From: Ensifer adhaerens
GTDB taxonomy: Bacteria > Pseudomonadota > Alphaproteobacteria > Rhizobiales > Rhizobiaceae
Assembly: GCF_028993555.1 (NCBI RefSeq)
Contig: NZ_CP118611.1
Coordinates: 2,131,501-2,195,500, forward strand
Direction of reading: 5' to 3'
Length of the DNA stretch: 64,000 nucleotides
The translations under genes were made by a program, and so were the position numbers. Shown here one piece after another: positions 54,767 to 63,803 of this stretch. A model generated the notes under the pieces. It was not told where the DNA came from. It was given only the letters and a program-made list of their open reading frames with translations, and did no database searches. Numbering within the stretch: position 1 is the first letter of the stretch; every line of letters starts with the position of its first letter.

Positions 54767-56161
54767 ATGACCCAGGTAACAAGCAAAGCCCTTGCAGATG
54801 CGAAGATGACGCCCTTCTGGCTCGATCGGCCCGACGCGCCCGAGCCACGAGAGCGACTGACGCGCCATCTGAAGGCTGACCTCATCGTCGTCGGTGGCGG
54901 CTTTACCGGGTTGTGGGGTGCCATCCAGGCGAAGCAGCGCCAGCCCGAAATCGACGTCGTTCTGATCGAGAAGGGCTCGGTCGCCAACGGCGCCTCGGGC
55001 CGGCCGGGCGGCGTCGTTTCGACTTCGGTCATGCACGGGCTTTCAAACGCCGCGCGCATCTTCCCCAAGGACATCGCTGCACTCGAGAAGCTTGGCCAGG
55101 AGAACATGCACGGCTTCCTCGAGACGCTCGAGGAGCACGCAATCGACTGCCACGCCGAGTGGGGCGGGGAACTGACCGTCGCCGTCGACGACGCCCATCT
55201 CGAGGCGCTGCACGAGGAGCACGAACTCCACCTGAAATATGGCCACCAGGCTTCCTTCCTCGACCAGAGCGCGGTTCGCGCCGAGATCAATTCGCCGCGC
55301 TACAAGGCCGGCGTCTGGTCGAAGCACATCTGCGGCACGGTGCATCCGGCGCTGCTCGCCTTCGGGCTGAAGCGGGTCGCGCTCGCCCTCGGCGTCCAGA
55401 TCTTCGAAAACACCGAACTGACAGGTCTCGAAGATCTCGGCGACCGGATGAAGGCCGCGACGCCGTCGGGGAGCGTCACCGCACCGAAGGTTCTTCTTGC
55501 GACCAACGCCTTTGCCTCCGGGCACAAAAAGATCAAGCACCGGGTCGTCGCCGTTCGCGACCGGGTTCTGGCGACGGAGCCCCTGTCGGCAGAGCGCATG
55601 GCCTCGATCGGCTGGAGCCATCGCCAGGGCGTCTACGACACCCGCACGCAGATGAACTACATGCGGCTCACCAAGGACAACCGCATCATCTTCGGCGGCC
55701 GTCTTGCCTACGCTTTCGCCGGCGATCCATTCCCCTCGGTCGACAAGGAACTCGAAACCTACGAGCCCCTGGCATCCGCCTTCTTCGATACCTTCCCGCA
55801 GCTCGAAGGCCTGCGCTTCAGCCACGCCTGGAGCGGTCCGATCGATCTCAGCACCCGCATGGCGGTGCATTTCCAGCGCTACTACGGCGAGAAGGTCGTC
55901 TATGCCGGCGGCTATTCGGGCTTCGGCGTCTCGGCCTCGCGCTTCGGTGCGCGCATCGCGCTCGATATTCTCGATGGTTCGAAGACACCGGAGAGCCGGT
56001 TGGACTTCGCCACCAGCCTGCCGAATGCCATTCCGCCGGAGCCGTTCCGCTGGCTCGGCGCGCAGGTCACCATGTATGCGCTCGACACCGCGGACAAATC
56101 CGGCGGCTGGCGCAAGCCCTGGCTGAAAATGGTCTCGGCGATGGGTTTCCCGCTAAGCTGA
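54767..56161 (+). CDS. puuB: FAD-dependent oxidoreductase, gamma-glutamylputrescine oxidase-like
   Basis: 464 aa DadA/PuuB-type amine oxidase. The FAD fold is at about residues 37-65 (LIVVGGGFTGLWGAIQAKQR) with an acidic strand-2 end (VLIEKG). GxxSGRPGG (NGASGRPGG) and the C-terminal YAGGYSGFGVSAS bind the flavin. The start ATG 54767 is 13 bases after the cupin. The enzyme probably oxidises gamma-glutamylputrescine or a diamine, in line with the agmatinase and Pot genes nearby; no PuuA ligase gene is in the window. Followed by a strong terminator. Confidence 0.88.
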   Translation: MTQVTSKALADAKMTPFWLDRPDAPEPRERLTRHLKADLIVVGGGFTGLWGAIQAKQRQPEIDVVLIEKGSVANGASGRPGGVVSTSVMHGLSNAARIFPKDIAALEKLGQENMHGFLETLEEHAIDCHAEWGGELTVAVDDAHLEALHEEHELHLKYGHQASFLDQSAVRAEINSPRYKAGVWSKHICGTVHPALLAFGLKRVALALGVQIFENTELTGLEDLGDRMKAATPSGSVTAPKVLLATNAFASGHKKIKHRVVAVRDRVLATEPLSAERMASIGWSHRQGVYDTRTQMNYMRLTKDNRIIFGGRLAYAFAGDPFPSVDKELETYEPLASAFFDTFPQLEGLRFSHAWSGPIDLSTRMAVHFQRYYGEKVVYAGGYSGFGVSASRFGARIALDILDGSKTPESRLDFATSLPNAIPPEPFRWLGAQVTMYALDTADKSGGWRKPWLKMVSAMGFPLS

Positions 56162-56194
56162 CAGTTCTCGCCAATTGGCGCCTGATCGTTTGAC

Positions 56195-56230
56195 AAAGGC
56201 AGAGCCGGGATCTCGGCTCTGCCTTTGCCT
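56195..56230 (+). terminator. Intrinsic terminator of the oxidoreductase gene
   Basis: AAAGGCAGAGCCG (56195-56207) and CGGCTCTGCCTTT (56214-56226), perfect 13-bp stem with a six-base loop, followed by GCCTTTTGC. It lies 34 bases beyond the oxidoreductase stop and also 37 bases beyond the LysR stop on the minus strand, so it may end both. Confidence 0.85.
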
Positions 56231-56263
56231 TTTGCAGGCTGGCGCCGATCGAGAACGAAGGTC

Positions 56264-57202
56264 CTACCGGCCGGCGCGCAAACGCGGCGCACCCTTCCCG
56301 GCCTGCGAAACGCCAAACTCGCTCACGAGCAACTTCACGAAAAACGGGATCAGGCCAGACTTCGCACGCGTCTTGTCGAAGGCCGCTTGGAACGGCGCCT
56401 TGTAGCTGAAGAGATCCGGACGGATCGGCCGCAGCGAGCCTTCGCTCACATAACGGCTGGCGAAATGGTCGGGCAGGTAGCCGAGGTAGCGACCAGAAAG
56501 GATCAGCCGCGCCTCCGCTTCCATGTCGCTGACCGTCGCGCGCGGATTGGCGATCGAGAAGACCTTGAGGTCGCGGGCGTTCCAATAGGAGCGGCCGATC
56601 AGATTGTAGGAGCGAATGTCGTCGACCTCGATCTCGCTGTCATCCCGGAAAAACAGCGGATGCTCGGCGCCGCAGTAGAAGCGCTGCGTCTCTTCGTAGA
56701 GGTCGATATATTCGAGGCCCAGCGTCGTACGCGGAAAGCTCGCGATCGCGATGTGGAGATCGCCCGTTATCACATCGCGCAAGAGTTCGTGCGGCGGCCG
56801 CGTGACGATCGAAAGCGCCACCTCCGGCGCCTCGTCCGTCATCCGGGCAAAGACGCGATTAAGGCGCGACGACGGATCGGACAGCGTGTTGTCGATGAGC
56901 CCGATCGAGAGCGTACCGTTCAACTGGTGCTGCAGCCCCTTCATGCGGATGTCGAACTGGTCGATCGAGCCGAAGAGACGCTTGGCTTCCTCGTAGACGG
57001 CGCGCCCTTCTTCCGTAAGGCGAAAGCCGGAACGGCCGCGCTGGCAAAGGGTGAGACCCAGCCTGCTCTCCAGCGCAGAGATGTGGTTGGATATTGTCGA
57101 CAGCGAGAGATTGAGTTCTCCCTGCGCGGCCGCAAAACCGCCGGCCTCCACGATCGTGATGTAGATGCGCAGCAACCTCACATCCAACGAGTCCAATGCC
57201 AT
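56264..57202 (-). CDS. LysR family transcriptional regulator
   Basis: 312 aa. The HTH reads LLRIYITIVEAGGFAAAQGELNLSLSTISNHISALESRLG. The effector domain is present (IGLIDNTLSDPSSRLNRVF; LHIAIASFPRTTLGLEYIDLY). Transcribed in the same direction as the GntR gene upstream, with a 100-base gap. Target unknown; the adjacent polyamine-type operon is the obvious candidate. The Arg-rich tail (GAPRLRAGR) is unremarkable. Confidence 0.9.
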   Translation of the reverse strand: MALDSLDVRLLRIYITIVEAGGFAAAQGELNLSLSTISNHISALESRLGLTLCQRGRSGFRLTEEGRAVYEEAKRLFGSIDQFDIRMKGLQHQLNGTLSIGLIDNTLSDPSSRLNRVFARMTDEAPEVALSIVTRPPHELLRDVITGDLHIAIASFPRTTLGLEYIDLYEETQRFYCGAEHPLFFRDDSEIEVDDIRSYNLIGRSYWNARDLKVFSIANPRATVSDMEAEARLILSGRYLGYLPDHFASRYVSEGSLRPIRPDLFSYKAPFQAAFDKTRAKSGLIPFFVKLLVSEFGVSQAGKGAPRLRAGR

Positions 57203-57302
57203 GCGAGCTCCCGCGCTTACCTTGATAAAAACCCAAGTGAAGCACGATTATTATGCATTTTCATGCACCAAGCTAGCGCAAGCGTGGACGAAACGCGGCC
57301 GT

Positions 57303-58019
57303 TCATGTGGCCGACTGCACATCTTCGTCCGAAAGGAACTTCGCGTATTTGAGCATGTAGTCCGCCGCATCCCGGATGTCGTGGGCGACGGCCTCCCGGG
57401 CCCGCTGCGGGTCTTTCGCTTCGAGGGCCGCAACGATCTTGTCGTGAAAGTCGACGTCCAGCACCTCGGTCGCAGTAAAGGGCGTTCCTTCGACGAGCTT
57501 GCGCAGGAACGGTCCCGCCTGAAGCCAGAGCATTTCGATGATGTAGATCAGGTGCTCGTTGCCGCAGTGGCGGTAGATCGAGAACTTGAAGTCGAAGTTG
57601 GCCTGCAGATAGCGATCGATGTCTCCGGCCTTCGCTGCCGCCGTGCGCTGGTTGCAGTGGTGGCGCACGGTGCGCAGGTTGTTGCCGTTGAGGCGGCTTG
57701 CCGCCAGTTCCGTTGCCGTGCCTTCGATGGCGATGCGCGCCTCCGTCAGGCTGATGAAGGATTTTACGGTCAAGAGCGGCACCTCGACGCTGCCATTCGG
57801 CAGAAGTTCGAGGCCCTTCAAGGCCTGTAGCCGCTGAAAGGCGGTGCGCACCGGCATCGGGCTCGTTCCGAACTGCTCGGCAACCTTGCGATAGGTGAGC
57901 TTCTGGCCCGGTTCGAAATGCCCGGCCATCAGCGCCTGCACGATCTGTTGATAGACCTGTTCGTACATCGGGACCGGCGTTTCGATGCTGGTAATTTTTG
58001 GTGTCTTCTTCGTCGCCAT
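57303..58019 (-). CDS. GntR family transcriptional regulator (FadR/FCD subgroup)
   Basis: 238 aa. N-terminal winged HTH: YQQIVQALMAGHFEPGQKLTYRKVAEQFGTSPMPVRTAFQRLQALKG in outline. The C-terminal FCD domain has a metal-type set: Asp and His residues in ANFDFKFSIYRHCGNEHL and in LDVDFHDKI plus a later AVAHDI. The ATG at 58017-58019 gives the domain start; no strong ribosome-binding site, and an ATG seven codons upstream is possible. Last gene before the LysR, 109 bases after the serine hydrolase. Likely represses the second polyamine-type operon. Confidence 0.92.
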   Translation of the reverse strand: MATKKTPKITSIETPVPMYEQVYQQIVQALMAGHFEPGQKLTYRKVAEQFGTSPMPVRTAFQRLQALKGLELLPNGSVEVPLLTVKSFISLTEARIAIEGTATELAASRLNGNNLRTVRHHCNQRTAAAKAGDIDRYLQANFDFKFSIYRHCGNEHLIYIIEMLWLQAGPFLRKLVEGTPFTATEVLDVDFHDKIVAALEAKDPQRAREAVAHDIRDAADYMLKYAKFLSDEDVQSAT

Positions 58020-58128
58020 GCTCGAAACCTGGAGCTGCATCGCGGCTGCAGCCGAAAAAATGAGAGTTTGCTTTGGTAGGAGATTCCGCGACATCAGCGC
58101 AAGGGCTTCCTGGATCGGCGGGTATCTG

Positions 58129-59301
58129 TCACACCAGCTTCGCCAGGGCCTTCATCAAGGCGATGTTGTCGTAGTCGAGCGCTTCCATCACCGGATCCGG
58201 CTGGCACGACATTCGGACCACGACCAGCTCGTGCTTCGGATCGACGAAAAGCCACTGGCCGTGGATGCCGATACCGCAGAAGCTGCCCTCGCCGGTCTGG
58301 TACCATTTGTTGCGATAGCGGCCCTTCGGGAACAGCGGCGCGAAATCGCTGCGTTGCCAGGCCTCATGGCTGCCATTGGTGAGCGTGTCGTTCACCCAGC
58401 TTGCCGAGACGACCCGGCGGCCATTTGCCGTACCGCCGTTGCGCATCATCTCGCCGATGCGTGCGAGATCGCGCGGTGTCAGGGATATGCCAGCCGAAGC
58501 GCGACTGATTCCCTCGCGATCGACCGTGATCGCGATTTCACCGGTGGTGCCGAGCGGCGCCCAAAGCTTCGCCCGCATCAGATCGGCGATGCGCCTGCCG
58601 GACACGCGTTCAAGCAGGACGCCGAGCAGGTCGGTGTTGGGCGAGCGATAGCGGAAGACCTCTCCATGCGGCGTCGGCAGCCGCTTCAGCGTGCAGAGGA
58701 AGTCGAACAGACCCTCGTCGCCGCCGCCGGGATTCCAGAGCATGGCGCGCCGGTAGCGGCCGAAAGCGCTGTCCGGATCGAGATAGGCTTCCTCGATATC
58801 GAGACTGACCGTCATGTCCAGCACATGCCGGACGGTCGCATCCGCATAGGCCGAGCCGGCCGTTTCCGGAAGGTAGTCGATAACGGGGGCGTTCGGGTCC
58901 AGCAGGCCCTCGTCCTCAAGGATGCCGGCAACGATCGCGACCATCGACTTGCTGATCGAGAAAGCGATGTGCTTCTCTCCGAAGTTCATGGTCGGCGCCA
59001 CCCAGTCGCCGATGAACTTGCCGCCCTTCATGATCGTCAGTGCGTCCGCATAGGAGCCGGCAAGAAAGTCGCCGATCCTGGCCTCGCCGCTTGGCAGCGA
59101 CACCGTCTGCGAAAGCAACCCCGACAGATCACGAGGCTCTTCAACGGGGGCGGCAGTGGGCGCCACAACCGGGGCGCTCGGCACCAGTTCACCGACGTTC
59201 TGAAACGCCCAGCGGCTGAAGGGAGCCGTGCGCCAATTGGCGAGCGTTACCTGTTCACGGCGGAAGCCGTATCTTTCGCTGAACGCGGTCTTGCCGGTCA
59301 T
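58129..59301 (-). CDS. Serine hydrolase, 6-aminohexanoate-dimer hydrolase (NylB)-like
   Basis: 390 aa. The beta-lactamase fold is shown by the nucleophile motif SISKS (AFSISKSMVAIVAG), a Tyr motif in FRYRSPNTDLLGVLLE and GIHGQWLFVDP in place of KTG. SISKS with this spacing is characteristic of NylB-type amide hydrolases and esterases. No signal peptide, so cytoplasmic. The ATG at 59299-59301 has AGGAAG upstream. Same strand, 138 bases after the binding-protein gene of the transporter; the substrate may be what that importer brings in, such as an amide of a diamine. Confidence 0.9.
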   Translation of the reverse strand: MTGKTAFSERYGFRREQVTLANWRTAPFSRWAFQNVGELVPSAPVVAPTAAPVEEPRDLSGLLSQTVSLPSGEARIGDFLAGSYADALTIMKGGKFIGDWVAPTMNFGEKHIAFSISKSMVAIVAGILEDEGLLDPNAPVIDYLPETAGSAYADATVRHVLDMTVSLDIEEAYLDPDSAFGRYRRAMLWNPGGGDEGLFDFLCTLKRLPTPHGEVFRYRSPNTDLLGVLLERVSGRRIADLMRAKLWAPLGTTGEIAITVDREGISRASAGISLTPRDLARIGEMMRNGGTANGRRVVSASWVNDTLTNGSHEAWQRSDFAPLFPKGRYRNKWYQTGEGSFCGIGIHGQWLFVDPKHELVVVRMSCQPDPVMEALDYDNIALMKALAKLV

Positions 59302-59439
59302 GGGTACTTCCTTTCTTGAATGGATCGGCACAGCGCAGGGCATCGCCACCAGACGAGCGGTCAGGCGGGGACGATGTCGGCGCTGGCGAGGAGTGCCGGC
59401 GACAGGCCGCCGGCACCGAAATCAGAGGCTGAACCGCGC

Positions 59440-60474
59440 CTATTTGCGAAGGTCGGTCCAGATCCGCTTGTAGAGATCCTGCGCTTCCGGCGAGCAGAGC
59501 CGCTGCAACTGCCCACCTTCACGGCTCTCGGACGGGATCACGATTTCCGGCGCGTTCTTCATGGTGTCGGGCATGAACTTTTCGGAACCGGCGATGCCGT
59601 TGGCATAACCATGGAAAGCCGAGTTCATGGCGGCGTTCTCAGGATCCATGACGAAGTTGATGAACAGCTTGGCGTTGTCGACGTTCTTGGCGTCCTTCAG
59701 CACCGCCGCGTTGTCGCTCCAGACACCGTAGCCTTCCTTGGGGTAATGGAAGCTGATCGCCGGGTTCTTCATCCGCGCGCGGAAACCGGCGCCGTTCCAG
59801 GCGAGCGTGGCCTTGAAGTCGCCGGCCGCCATTTTCTCGATGGTGTTGTACTCCATGGCGATCCAGTCGGCCTTGGCATCGACGAGCAGGTCGCGCACCT
59901 TCTTCAGCACCACCTTGTCGGCCGTGCACTGTTCGCCGCCGACATACTGGATGGCGGCAGCCATCACGTCGTTCAGCTCCGGCACGACATTGACCTTGCC
60001 CTTCAGTTCCTCCGGTGGATTGAAGACGATGCTCCAACTGTCGGCATCTCCCTTGTAGGCGTCACCGTTGACGACGACACCGGTGGTCCCGACAGCCCAC
60101 GGAACCGTAAACTTGCGACCGGGATCGAAATCGGCATTCACCCATTCGGGCGCAACGTTCTTGAAGTTCTCCATCTCTCCCGGATCGAGCTCCATCAGCA
60201 GCCCTTCCTTCACCCAGATCGGCACATAGACCTGGTTGACGACGACGACGTCATAGCCGGAGCCGCCCTGCCTTGCCTTGGCAAGCGCGGTGTCGCTGGA
60301 ATCGTAGTCGGTGACGGTGACCTTGACGTCGAATTTCTGCTCGAACTTCTTGATCATCTCCGGGCTCGTGTAGTTGCCCCAGTTGTAGACGTTCAGTTCG
60401 CCTTCGGCATGCGCAATGCCCGTTGAGGCGAGGAGTGCGGCAAGCAGAAGGGTCATGCGGTTTGCACGTAACAT
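59440..60474 (-). CDS. Spermidine/putrescine-type ABC substrate-binding protein
   Basis: 344 aa. Signal peptide MTLLLAALLASTGIAHA, then EGELNVYNWGNYTSPEMIKKFEQ, the PotD start. Family features include DSSDTALAKARQGGSGYDVVVV and TLAWNGAGF. The ATG at 60472-60474 is preceded by GGGAGG. Fourth gene of the second polyamine-type operon, 19 bases after the last permease. Distinct from the potF at 49122 and probably with another ligand. Confidence 0.92.
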   Translation of the reverse strand: MLRANRMTLLLAALLASTGIAHAEGELNVYNWGNYTSPEMIKKFEQKFDVKVTVTDYDSSDTALAKARQGGSGYDVVVVNQVYVPIWVKEGLLMELDPGEMENFKNVAPEWVNADFDPGRKFTVPWAVGTTGVVVNGDAYKGDADSWSIVFNPPEELKGKVNVVPELNDVMAAAIQYVGGEQCTADKVVLKKVRDLLVDAKADWIAMEYNTIEKMAAGDFKATLAWNGAGFRARMKNPAISFHYPKEGYGVWSDNAAVLKDAKNVDNAKLFINFVMDPENAAMNSAFHGYANGIAGSEKFMPDTMKNAPEIVIPSESREGGQLQRLCSPEAQDLYKRIWTDLRK

Positions 60475-60493
60475 TTGGTTCCTCCCATTTTGA

Positions 60494-61294
60494 TCAGGTG
60501 CGTTTTCGGCTGACGACGAAAAACAGCGTGACGATGACGACCGACAGCAGCAGGAAGGCCGTCGAAATCGCATTCATTTCAGGCGTGATGCCGCGGCGGA
60601 TCTGGCCGAGCATGTAGGTGGGCAGCGTGTCCTGGCCGCCGGACTTCACGAATTCGGTGATGACGACGTCATCGAGCGAAAGCACGAAGGCGAGCATGAA
60701 GGCGCCGAGGATACCCGGCCAGAGCAGAGGCAGCGTCACGCGCCGGAAGGTGTAGAGCGGCTTGGCATAGAGATCGGCGGCCGCCCGCTCGAGGCTCAGA
60801 TCCATGTTCTCGAGCCGGGCGCGGATCGGCAGATAGGCGAAGGGGATACAGAATGCGGTGTGTGCGGCGATCAGGTATCCGAGCCCGGAATAACCGGTAA
60901 CGGCCTTCAATTGCGCAACGATGATGAGCAGGGCGACCGCGGTGACGATTTCCGGGACCATCAGCGGCTGGTTGATGAAGGCATAGATGAAGGTCTGCCC
61001 CCGGTAGCGTCGCGTCCGCGTCGTCGCCAGCGCCGCCATGGTGGCGAAGACGGTGGCGAGGCTCGCCGCGACGCTCGCAATCTGGAATGAGCGGACCGAC
61101 GCGTCGATGACGTCACCGTTCGTCAGGGCGACCTCAAACCAGTGCAGCGAGAAGCCACTCCATGCCGCCACCGAAGGCGCACTGTTGAAGGCGTAGACCA
61201 CCAACGTGATGACCGGCAGGTAGAGGAGCGCAAAGCAGGCGATTGCAATTGCCGTGAAGCCCGGCTGATGGCGGACGGAAAAGCCCTTACGCAT
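60494..61294 (-). CDS. Spermidine/putrescine-type ABC permease (PotC-like)
   Basis: 266 aa, six helices, the first IAIACFALLYLPVITLVVYAFNSAP. The EAA loop is LERAAADLYAKPLYTFRRVTLPLLWPGI, followed by FVLSLDDVVITEF. The ATG at 61294 sits after GAGGG; an in-frame ATG at 61303 would also fit. It overlaps the upstream permease by 8 or 17 bases. Confidence 0.93.
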   Translation of the reverse strand: MRKGFSVRHQPGFTAIAIACFALLYLPVITLVVYAFNSAPSVAAWSGFSLHWFEVALTNGDVIDASVRSFQIASVAASLATVFATMAALATTRTRRYRGQTFIYAFINQPLMVPEIVTAVALLIIVAQLKAVTGYSGLGYLIAAHTAFCIPFAYLPIRARLENMDLSLERAAADLYAKPLYTFRRVTLPLLWPGILGAFMLAFVLSLDDVVITEFVKSGGQDTLPTYMLGQIRRGITPEMNAISTAFLLLSVVIVTLFFVVSRKRT

Positions 61295-62207
61295 GACCCT
61301 CATCCTTCGCTGTATTGTTGCGCACATAGATGAGCAGCGCCGCCATCACGATGATCATCACGGTGATCGAGAGTGCCGAGCCGAGGGGCCAGTTCCGCCC
61401 CTGGCCGAACTGCAGTTCGATCAGGTTGGAGAACATCATGTTCTTGCCACCTCCGAGAACACTCGGGGAAACGAAGGCGCCGATGGCCGGTATGAAGACG
61501 AGGATCGAGCCGGCGATCACGCCCGGCTTGGCAAGCGGCAGTATGATCTTCCGCAGCACGCGCCAGCGTGTGGCGTAGAGATCGTAGCCGGCTTCGACCA
61601 GACGGAAATCGAGCCGCTCGAGGCTGGCATAGATCGGCAGCACCATCAGCGGCAGATAGACATAAACCATGCCGATCAGGATCGCCGTGTCGGTGAAGAG
61701 GATCTGGATGGGTTCCTGGATCAGGCCGAGCTTGATCAGGACCGTGTTCAGGATGCCTTCATTGCGGATGATCTGCAGGATCGCGAGCGTCCGGATCAGA
61801 AGGTTCGTCCAGAACGGAATGGTGATCAGGAACTGCCAGAGTTCGCGGCTTTGCTCGTTGCGCGTCGCCATGAAATAGGCGGTCGGAAAGCCGAAGAAGA
61901 GCGTTGCCACCGTCGTGATCAAGGCGAGCTTCACCGAGCGCCAGAAAATCTCGATATGGGCGCTCGCGAGCGACAGCGTGTCGTCGAAAATGTCGCGTTC
62001 GAAGAACACGCCGGTCCAGGCATCGAGCGAGAACTGCCATTTGACATCGCCGTACTCGCCCGGCGCCAGGAACGAATAGGCGAGCACGATGAAGAGCGGG
62101 CCGATGGCCGCGACAAGGATCGTCAGCAGTGCCGGTGTTGCGAGCAGCCAGCGCCGGTGCGTATCGGCCATTTCGAGTTTCGTGGTGAGGTCGTTTGCGG
62201 GTGCCAT
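61287..62207 (-). CDS. Spermidine/putrescine-type ABC permease (PotB-like)
   Basis: 306 aa. The N-terminal helix LLATPALLTILVAAIGPLFIVLAYSF, the EAA loop LVEAGYDLYATRWRVLRKIILPLAKP and FIPAIGAFVSPSVLGG are PotB-like. The ATG at 62205-62207 starts five bases after the ATPase stop. Six membrane segments expected. Pairs with the PotC-like permease. Confidence 0.93.
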   Translation of the reverse strand: MAPANDLTTKLEMADTHRRWLLATPALLTILVAAIGPLFIVLAYSFLAPGEYGDVKWQFSLDAWTGVFFERDIFDDTLSLASAHIEIFWRSVKLALITTVATLFFGFPTAYFMATRNEQSRELWQFLITIPFWTNLLIRTLAILQIIRNEGILNTVLIKLGLIQEPIQILFTDTAILIGMVYVYLPLMVLPIYASLERLDFRLVEAGYDLYATRWRVLRKIILPLAKPGVIAGSILVFIPAIGAFVSPSVLGGGKNMMFSNLIELQFGQGRNWPLGSALSITVMIIVMAALLIYVRNNTAKDEGHA

Positions 62208-62212
62208 GGATC

Positions 62213-63313
62213 TCAAGCCCTCACGACCTGTGCCGCGCCCTCGGCAATCGCCACGGCCACCGATTGCCCCACCTCGACAGCGCTACCCGAAACGGAACCG
62301 TTCTGCTGCCGTACCGTAAAGGCTTCCCCGCCACTCAGGCGCAGATGGAGATGTGTATCGGTGCCGAAATAGACGATCTTCTCCACCAGTCCCGCAAGAT
62401 GGGCAGAGCCCGCGACGACGCTGGCGTGCTCGGGCCGGACGATGAAGGTCACATCGCCGGATGCAGGCGCATCAGGCGCGATGTTGGCGACGACCGATTG
62501 ACCGGACTTCAACGTAACCTTTGCCTTACCATTTGCAACACCTTGGACGGCCCCCGTCAGGAAGTTCGTCTCGCCGATGAAACTTGCCACGAAGCGGTCC
62601 GCCGGCCGGTTGTAGATCTCGCGCGGCGTGCCGATCTGTAGGATACGGCCCGCCGACATCACGGCGATCCGGTCGGACATCGTCAGCGCCTCTTCCTGGT
62701 CGTGGGTGACGAAGATGAAGGTGATGCCAGTTTCGTATTGCAGTCGCTTCAGCTCGGACTGCATCTCCTTGCGCAGCTTGTAGTCCAGCGCCGACAAGGG
62801 CTCGTCGAGCAGCAGCACCTTTGGCTGCGGCGCCAGCGCCCTTGCCAGCGCGACACGCTGCTGCTGACCACCCGACATCTGGCTTGTGCGGCGCCCGGCC
62901 AGATGCTCCAGTTGCACCAGCCGCAGCATTTCCGCCACCCGCGCCTTCACGTCGGCGCGCGGCTTGCCGAGCGCTTCAAGGCCGAAGGCGACGTTCTCGG
63001 CGACCGTCATGTGCGGAAACAGCGCGTAGTTCTGAAAGACGGTGTTCACGGGCCGCTTGAATGGCGGCAGGCTGGTTATGTCTGCACCGTTGAGCAGGAT
63101 TTCGCCGTTCGTCGGATAATCGAAACCGGCAATCATGCGGAGCAACGTCGTCTTGCCGCAGCCGGACGGACCGAGCAGCGTGAAGAACTCGTTTTCCTGC
63201 ACCGAGACGCTCGCGCTGTCGAGCGCAACGAAGCCGTTCTCCCCCGCCCCGTAGGCCTTGCGCACGGCGCGGATGTCGACCGCACAACGATCGGATTTGG
63301 TTGTATTTTTCAT
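62213..63313 (-). CDS. potA: Spermidine/putrescine-type ABC ATPase (PotA-like)
   Basis: 366 aa. Walker [10 protein letters not shown], signature MSGGQQQR, Walker [13 protein letters not shown] and H-loop [13 protein letters not shown]. The TOBE domain contains [11 protein letters not shown]. The ATG at 63311-63313 is preceded by GGGAGGAATT. First gene of the second polyamine-type operon, with the permeases, binding protein, NylB-like hydrolase and GntR downstream. Confidence 0.94.
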   Translation of the reverse strand: MKNTTKSDRCAVDIRAVRKAYGAGENGFVALDSASVSVQENEFFTLLGPSGCGKTTLLRMIAGFDYPTNGEILLNGADITSLPPFKRPVNTVFQNYALFPHMTVAENVAFGLEALGKPRADVKARVAEMLRLVQLEHLAGRRTSQMSGGQQQRVALARALAPQPKVLLLDEPLSALDYKLRKEMQSELKRLQYETGITFIFVTHDQEEALTMSDRIAVMSAGRILQIGTPREIYNRPADRFVASFIGETNFLTGAVQGVANGKAKVTLKSGQSVVANIAPDAPASGDVTFIVRPEHASVVAGSAHLAGLVEKIVYFGTDTHLHLRLSGGEAFTVRQQNGSVSGSAVEVGQSVAVAIAEGAAQVVRA

Positions 63314-63803
63314 AATTCCTCCCGACGAAGTCGATCGCTCGTCGCAGCATGACGATGCCGCAATGCTCCCGTCTTCGACATTTTTTCGGAGCGTATAGTG
63401 TGATCTCAGATCACGCAACAGGAATTATATTTGCGAGTTCTGATTCTTGATTCAGAGCCGAACAGAAGCCAATCGGCCAGATTTTTTATCATTTAAAATC
63501 ATATAGATGATGCAAAACAGCCAAACTTCACAGCGTCCTGAGAAACCTAGGAAGCGACGCTGAAAGGCCCCCAAAACTCGTTTTCAGGAAACCCTGTTAT
63601 CGGATCAGCAAGGGTGAGCGAGCCAGAGACGGCAGATCTTCCCGGCGCGCCGCAGGCAAGGCCGACATGCCAAATCGGCCGGCACCACAGGCACCGGCCG
63701 AGAAAGATCCAGGTTACAGAGAGACCGGCGGCAGCCGGTGTCCATTGGCGATCGCGGGCACACCAAGGCGATCGCCAATATCAGTGTATTTCCGGCCCCT
63801 GCT
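63314..63803. other. Intergenic region with several hairpins
   Basis: 490 bases with no recognisable gene between the ATPase start and the amidohydrolase stop. Three perfect inverted repeats lie close together: TCGGCCGG at 63675-63682 with 63694-63701, ACCGGC at 63724-63729 with 63734-63739 and ATTGGCGATCGC at 63744-63755 with 63768-63779. They may terminate the amidohydrolase, but no U-run follows. The AT-rich part (63410-63530) is the likely ATPase-operon promoter. Confidence 0.5.

Noticed and set aside
59393..59416. GTGCCGGC/GCCGGCAC hairpin as a terminator between the binding-protein and NylB-like genes
   Set aside because: No U-run follows on either strand; GC-rich stems of this size are common by chance here.
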